DNA of 31,416 bases from a virus. The notes under the pieces are model-generated. The model did not search any database. It had not been told where the DNA came from and saw only the letters and a program-made list of their open reading frames with translations. Shown piece after piece: positions 28,355 to 31,416 of this stretch. A program made the translations under genes and the position numbers. Positions within the stretch are counted from its first letter, which is position 1. The number at the start of each line of letters is the position of its first letter. Where the stretch lies: the IMG/VR virus record IMGVR_UViG_3300034106_004564, positions 1 to 31,416 of that record; one strand, given 5' to 3'.

Positions 28355-28523
28355 AAATCAATCCAAAGTAACAATTAAATACTTTGCAAAAGACGATCCT
28401 TCTATGCGTACGCAAGATCACAAATCAATGCGTACAGCTGTTGCTGTAGCAAATCTTTTACTTGCATATGGAGGTTACACAATTATTTCAATTGAAATGG
28501 TTGATCAACATGACAATGTCTGA
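28347..28523 (+). CDS. Unknown 58-residue protein
   Basis: MTENQSKVTIKYFAKDDPSM, then RTAVAVANLLLAYGGYTIIS and IEMVDQHDNV. A beta-alpha-beta plan typical of tiny phage proteins; no family recognised. A strong Shine-Dalgarno (GGAGG, six bases before the ATG) lies in the end of the previous gene, whose TGA overlaps this start. Confidence 0.65.
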   Translation: MTENQSKVTIKYFAKDDPSMRTQDHKSMRTAVAVANLLLAYGGYTIISIEMVDQHDNV

Positions 28524-28950
28524 TTACCAGCAACAACTTTTCATTTATCGTAACCGCAACAAAAATCTCGTCCGTAAAGCAATGAACAATCTTGATTGGG
28601 AAGCAAACAACAACTCTTCCGACCTTGCAAACCAAAACAAGTACAGCATGGAACAACTTAAAGCCATGCAACTTGTTGCACGCATGAAAGAAGCAGCGGA
28701 CAATGTTGGTGCTGGTTTTGTTGGCGGCTTTATCACACCATCAGGTCAACGTTTTATGATGTCTAACGTTGATGCCGATGATGTTCAGAACCAAGCAATC
28801 ATGGCGCAGCTGGATGCAATTCATCACGCAACAGAGGCATCGCAAACCTCAGACGACTCATTGAGTTTCTTTGATGCATTTCAAAACAATCTCAGAATCG
28901 TTGAAACCGAAGACGGCGTTCAAATTATCATTGAAGCTACAGACGAATAA
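28510..28950 (+). CDS. Unknown helical protein
   Basis: About 146 residues from ATG 28510 (MTMSDYQQQLFIYRNRNKNL); ATG 28516 is equally possible. The first third is Gln/Asn/Arg-rich helix, followed by QLKAMQLVARMKEAADNVGA, a Gly/Phe turn (GFVGGFITPSGQRFM) and an acidic end (VETEDGVQIIIEATDE). No family recognised. The frame from 28462 would overlap the previous gene further and is rejected. Confidence 0.65.
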   Translation: MTMSDYQQQLFIYRNRNKNLVRKAMNNLDWEANNNSSDLANQNKYSMEQLKAMQLVARMKEAADNVGAGFVGGFITPSGQRFMMSNVDADDVQNQAIMAQLDAIHHATEASQTSDDSLSFFDAFQNNLRIVETEDGVQIIIEATDE

Positions 28951-29006
28951 AGAGAAGTGGCTTACAGTAAACTGCAGTGAACTTGTACACCTGGAGCATC
29001 CAAACC

Positions 29007-29246
29007 ATGTCCAAAACTCAAGCAACAACCTACGAAACAATCGTCACCAAGCTTGAATTGATTCTCAACACGCTTGATGACCTAATGGAAGATCCTCTTT
29101 TCATGGATACAATCCATGGAGAGCAGGAATTGAGTCTTGACCTTTACTACGAACTGATGGACACAATCATCACTCAGTTCAAACCACAGGAAACCACAAC
29201 AGCGTACCGTCCTCTGCTTGTTGACGACAGCTACGACGCAGAATAA
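29007..29246 (+). CDS. Unknown acidic helical protein
   Basis: A 79-residue protein from ATG 29007: MSKTQATTYETIVTKLELIL, LDDLMEDPLFMDTIHGEQ, ELMDTIITQFKPQETTTAYR. Amphipathic acidic helices suggest an oligomer or partner-binding protein. No family recognised. Leader GAGCATCCAAACC lacks a strong Shine-Dalgarno. Confidence 0.6.
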   Translation: MSKTQATTYETIVTKLELILNTLDDLMEDPLFMDTIHGEQELSLDLYYELMDTIITQFKPQETTTAYRPLLVDDSYDAE

Positions 29247-29260
29247 AACATAAGAAATAG

Positions 29261-29277
29261 CTCATAGTCATTATGAG
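29261..29277 (+). other. Hairpin/inverted repeat in intergenic space
   Basis: CTCATA-GTCAT-TATGAG forms a perfect 6-bp stem in the 110 bases between two small genes. No T-run follows on the plus strand, so an operator or processing site is as likely as a terminator. Confidence 0.4.
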
Positions 29278-29356
29278 TTAACCTTAAACGTGGCATCAGT
29301 AGGGAAGCCGCTCAACTGTGTAAGTCCACGACCAACGTCCACACAACAGTCAAACC

Positions 29357-29566
29357 ATGTTCAATCCTTTCCTCACTGAAGGACAGCTTCAGTTGATGAT
29401 CAACCGCGAGATCACCAACGCTATTCGCTCTCAATCATCTCTCCCAATGCCTGGTCCAACAGGCTTTAATTCCCACTACGGCTGCACTCCACCTGCTCCA
29501 GGTGCACAGCCTCTGATCACAGCTGCTCTTGGTCAGCTTCTGGTTAACGCAATCAGAAAGTTCTGA
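29357..29566 (+). CDS. Unknown 69-residue protein
   Basis: MFNPFLTEGQLQLMINREIT, a Pro/Gly-rich centre (LPMPGPTGFNSHYGCTPPAP) and a hydrophobic C-terminal helix (LITAALGQLLVNAIRKF). The end could be membrane-interacting. No family recognised. Leader is CA-rich (CACACAACAGTCAAACC). Confidence 0.55.
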   Translation: MFNPFLTEGQLQLMINREITNAIRSQSSLPMPGPTGFNSHYGCTPPAPGAQPLITAALGQLLVNAIRKF

Positions 29567-29573
29567 TCAGACA

Positions 29574-29843
29574 ATGGTGTACCGCAGTAAGTCACACCAC
29601 TATTACAAACCAAATCCTAAGTTTGATAGAACGCGTAAATTCTGGCAAGTTTATCGTGGTATCAAGTGGGTAGTAGGAATCATCTATGATTCATGCTCCG
29701 TTATCTTGATCCTGATGAGTTTTGACAAAGTTTACAAGTTTAAGAGTTGGCGTGTCATTAAACCGTGGCAAATTGCCAAACTTATCGAAAAGATTCCCAA
29801 GTTGTTCCGCAGTCTGCGGCATCAAATGACGTATGGAATCTAA
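29574..29843 (+). CDS. Basic membrane protein
   Basis: An 89-residue protein from ATG 29574 (MVYRSKSHHYYKPNPKFDRT). Strongly basic N terminus, one hydrophobic segment (WVVGIIYDSCSVILILMSF, about 33-51) and a second basic half (KPWQIAKLIEKIPKLFRSLR). Fits a membrane-tethered nucleic-acid or membrane-disrupting peptide, unproven. The frame from 29529 would overlap the previous gene. Confidence 0.6.
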   Translation: MVYRSKSHHYYKPNPKFDRTRKFWQVYRGIKWVVGIIYDSCSVILILMSFDKVYKFKSWRVIKPWQIAKLIEKIPKLFRSLRHQMTYGI

Positions 29844-29898
29844 AACCTGTCAAACTTTTCACTACACAAACCTATAAGCAACTCTTAACAATTACTTT

Positions 29899-30048
29899 AT
29901 GATTTCTGATGAGAGCTGTTGCTACGCTTGGTGTCCAAAACCCAGTGCTAGCAATGGTTCTCATCTTTACAAGTCGTTGCACAAGTACAGATTTATACCT
30001 CTCATAATGAAGTGCGGACAATATAAAGCAGATGGAAAGCACCGGTAG
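29899..30048 (+). CDS. 49-residue Cys-containing protein
   Basis: MISDESCCYAWCPKPSASNG followed by basic residues and IMKCGQYKADGKHR. Four Cys suggest a metal site or disulfides. Its ATG lies at the end of an AT-rich motif shared with 22785-22800. No Shine-Dalgarno. Coding is plausible because a second small frame starts just before its stop. Confidence 0.4.
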   Translation: MISDESCCYAWCPKPSASNGSHLYKSLHKYRFIPLIMKCGQYKADGKHR

Positions 30049-30199
30049 CACCAACGGAAAACTGGCTTGGGCAGTACTTGCTCACACACCAACTGGACGT
30101 AGTGAAGTCATCAAAGTAACAGATCATGAAGATGCCGATCGAACAGTCCAAGACAACCCATCAGCTTTCTACAAGTCCGGACCATTCATTGTTGCTTAG
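30032..30199 (+). CDS. Unknown 55-residue protein
   Basis: MESTGSTNGKLAWAVLAHTP, then GRSEVIKVTDHEDADRTVQD and FYKSGPFIVA. Compact beta-alpha-beta composition; no family recognised. It overlaps the preceding 49-residue frame by 17 bases, and its AT-poor codons read naturally. No clear Shine-Dalgarno (CAGATGGAAAGC context). Confidence 0.5.
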   Translation: MESTGSTNGKLAWAVLAHTPTGRSEVIKVTDHEDADRTVQDNPSAFYKSGPFIVA

Positions 30200-30260
30200 C
30201 GTTGGCGCAGATCAAAGGGTCAACCAATCTGCTAGTATCATCCAAGCAACAAAACACTCA

Positions 30261-30467
30261 ATGCAGCTGCCAGTCACCAACTACGTGGTCATGCTTCACC
30301 ACCACGATGTCGGAACATTTGCTCCTGCATTCCCCAACCTGGATGAAGCAGAAGAATTCTCCAATGCAATGCGTCTAATCACCAATGACGTAGCAGTCAG
30401 TGAGCCAGTTCCTGTTGCCGCCAGGCAAGCAATCAACTTCAGCACAGCAATCAAAAGCAATTGCTGA
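30261..30467 (+). CDS. Unknown 68-residue protein
   Basis: From ATG 30261: MQLPVTNYVVMLHHHDVGTF, FPNLDEAEEFSNAMRLITND, then a Val/Ala/Pro-rich end. The longer frame from 30126 covers the previous gene out of frame and is rejected. No family recognised. A strong terminator follows. Confidence 0.6.
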   Translation: MQLPVTNYVVMLHHHDVGTFAPAFPNLDEAEEFSNAMRLITNDVAVSEPVPVAARQAINFSTAIKSNC

Positions 30468-30491
30468 AAAGTTAATAACATCCTGAGAATA

Positions 30492-30521
30492 CGTGCTATC
30501 GTTTCGGTAGCACGATTTTTT
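30492..30521 (+). terminator. Strong intrinsic terminator
   Basis: CGTGCTATC, loop GTTTC, GGTAGCACG (one T-G pair), then ATTTTTT. A 9-bp stem with a run of six T's ends just before the next gene, separating the RHH-like pair from the small-gene run. Confidence 0.85.
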
Positions 30522-30525
30522 ATGC

Positions 30526-30777
30526 ATGGCTATCGTCGTCAGTGTGTCAGTACCGGAAGCACTCCACGTCCGCTGGAAAGAATCTGGGCTCGACATCAGT
30601 CCGTCCGCACTATTCCAAACAGCACTTGAAACTGAACTCAATAAAACAAACCAACACCTGGTCTATTGGAGTTCACGTGCACTCAACGCTGAAAAAAAAC
30701 TTAAGACAATCGCTCAACTGATCAGTGCAAACGATAAAGAAGTCAAGAAGTTCCTGTTGTTTGATTCTGATCGTTGA
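30526..30777 (+). CDS. Ribbon-helix-helix-like regulator
   Basis: An 83-residue protein. IVVSVSVPEALHVRWKESGL followed by DISPSALFQTALETEL matches the ribbon-helix-helix pattern: alternating strand, P-E-x-L-x-x-x-W helix, S-x-S-A-L/x-x-x-A helix. A coiled-coil tail follows (SSRALNAEKKLKTIAQLISA). These dimeric proteins bind operators through the N-terminal strand. It lies just after a terminator and before a repeat-rich, promoter-like region, suggesting control of the latter. Start ATG 30526 within GCATGGC, no Shine-Dalgarno. Confidence 0.7.
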   Translation: MAIVVSVSVPEALHVRWKESGLDISPSALFQTALETELNKTNQHLVYWSSRALNAEKKLKTIAQLISANDKEVKKFLLFDSDR

Positions 30778-30812
30778 GCAGCAATAGAATAAAATCATCC
30801 ATCTGCAAAGTC

Positions 30813-31013
30813 ATGGAAGATCTAAATAAGAATATTCGTCATTACCATCCCATTGAGTTGACGAACACACAGCGACTGGAAACAGCTGCATTGATGGATC
30901 AACTGAGAGATGCAGGAATCCTTCCTAAAAACATCAATCTTGGTCGATTCATCAATGAATGCTACTCCAGGGGTTTGAACGATTACAGAAAAGATCTCAG
31001 CTGTTTCGACTAA
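30813..31013 (+). CDS. Small possible DNA-binding protein next to the RHH gene
   Basis: A 66-residue protein from ATG 30813 (MEDLNKNIRHYHPIELTNTQ). The helix ETAALMDQLRDAGILPKNIN and the end LGRFINECYSRGLNDYRKDL resemble the second half of a ribbon-helix-helix protein, without a clear strand. Could be a partner or paralogue of the preceding regulator. No family recognised with certainty. Its stop lies in a direct repeat. Confidence 0.6.
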   Translation: MEDLNKNIRHYHPIELTNTQRLETAALMDQLRDAGILPKNINLGRFINECYSRGLNDYRKDLSCFD

Positions 31014-31067
31014 TGTTGCGACTAACAGCAAAAAATCTCTATCACCTCGACTAATGTGACGACTACC
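31006..31067 (+). repeat. Direct repeat of about 21 bases, 41-base period
   Basis: TCGACTAATGTTGCGACTAAC (31006-31026) and TCGACTAATGTGACGACTACC (31047-31067) share 17 or more of 21 positions; each contains two CGACTA(A/C) half-repeats. The first copy includes the stop of the preceding gene. Repeated half-sites suggest a protein-binding array. Confidence 0.55.
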
Positions 31068-31207
31068 AAAAAGAATCCTTAAGACAAACCAAAGAATCAG
31101 TTATACAATCAATTCCATTTGTATCAAGGGTAGATCTATGTACCTCTGTGCAAGTGGAATTTTACGTATAAATCAACCCAAGTTAAGTCCGCCGCCAGGG
31201 GTTTATA

Positions 31208-31253
31208 TATAGATAGAACTTAATACTGTTACTTATAGATAGAACTGAATAGT
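31208..31253 (+). repeat. Tandem 20-bp direct repeat, 26-base period
   Basis: TATAGATAGAACT followed by (T/G)AATA(C/G)T occurs at 31208-31227 and 31234-31253, 18 of 20 identical. A third partial copy TATAGATTA lies at about 31270. One helical turn and a half between copies suits dimer operators or tandem promoters. Confidence 0.65.
31221..31243 (+). promoter_or_regulatory. Sequence resembling a T7-type phage promoter
   Basis: The 23 bases start TAATAC and continue with TATAG at the T7 spacing and a final AGA. By my count 15 of 23 positions match the T7 consensus; the mismatches fall in the central block that differs between phage polymerases. No phage RNA polymerase gene is in the window. 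The AT-rich context makes chance possible. Confidence 0.3.
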
Positions 31254-31416
31254 ATCTCTCTTTCATCTATAGATTAAAAATGGCGCATGGAAAAAGGCCA
31301 AGGGCACCACCCCTTGACCCAAACCATTGAACACACACACATGCTTGGTCGTCCAACCATGCACACTTGCAATCTAGCAAGGATCAGCTAGGGTGGTCAA
31401 GCAATCGGGTCAACCG

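Larger units (their letters stand above)
31068..31416. other. Gene-poor right end
   Basis: No convincing gene over about 350 bases. Apart from the tandem repeats, it holds CATGCTTGG-TCGT-CCAACCATG (31340-31361), a hairpin with one C-C mismatch, and a CA-repeat (31331-31340). A 16-codon frame at 31280 is too short to call. Strong repeats and AT-richness would suit a control region or replication start, without direct proof. Confidence 0.4.

Noticed and set aside
31280-31330. 16-codon frame MAHGKRPRAPPLDPNH
   Set aside because: Very short and unsupported by a ribosome site.
1-31416. CRISPR arrays, insertion sequences, integrase or attachment sites
   Set aside because: No regularly spaced repeats with unique spacers, no transposase, no integrase and no terminal duplications were seen; the repeats found are coding or operator-like.

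Overview
The window reads as part of the genome of a tailed double-stranded DNA phage. No cellular housekeeping gene is visible. A terminase large subunit, portal, scaffold-like protein, major capsid protein and lysozyme-like protein lie together. The host is probably a picocyanobacterium of the Synechococcus/Cyanobium type. That is an inference from memory of two small proteins (27074-27430 and about 27427-27681), whose openings (HPITPPQELVEQW, and TELSPQAQAVLDA read upstream of the first GTG) resemble hypothetical proteins common in Synechococcus phages and genomes. No search was possible.

Layout. Positions 1-21163 are one dense leftward (minus-strand) virion module. In transcription order it holds: a 1028-residue virion protein; a set of small or Gly/Ala-rich proteins with hydrophobic segments (18037 down to 12831), likely internal or ejection proteins; a protein built from 11-residue repeats; a small-terminase candidate; the large terminase; an AbrB-like peptide; portal; scaffold-like protein; two small proteins; major capsid protein; a second structural protein; a helix-hairpin-helix protein; a connector-like protein; and a virion lysozyme. 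Genes commonly touch or overlap by 1-4 bases, and some carry strong Shine-Dalgarno sites. Positions 21164-21391 are a divergent intergenic region. Positions 21392-31013 are a rightward block of about thirty small genes, mostly unknown, with an SSB and two candidate ribbon-helix-helix or regulator-like proteins at the right end. Many of these start after CA-rich leaders without a Shine-Dalgarno. The last 400 bases are AT-rich, repeat-bearing and gene-poor.

Two independent homing elements occupy essential virion genes. The capsid gene is split by a group I intron whose conserved core is readable on the minus strand (3816-4008). The intron carries an HNH endonuclease on the opposite strand with its own sigma70-like promoter. 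The large terminase carries a 313-residue intein inserted exactly at Walker B. The middle of the intein contains a second HNH endonuclease read in a different frame on the same strand, so about 560 bases appear open in two frames at once.

Other unusual structure: portal and scaffold genes overlap by 533 bases in different frames; a 53-nt sequence at 22339-22391 folds on paper into a complete four-way junction with no unpaired linker, a 5-bp/7-nt T-arm-like hairpin and a 7-bp acceptor-like stem, with a related structure 360 bases downstream, each overlapping the stop codon of a small gene; and a tandem promoter-like repeat near the right end contains a sequence resembling a T7-type promoter.
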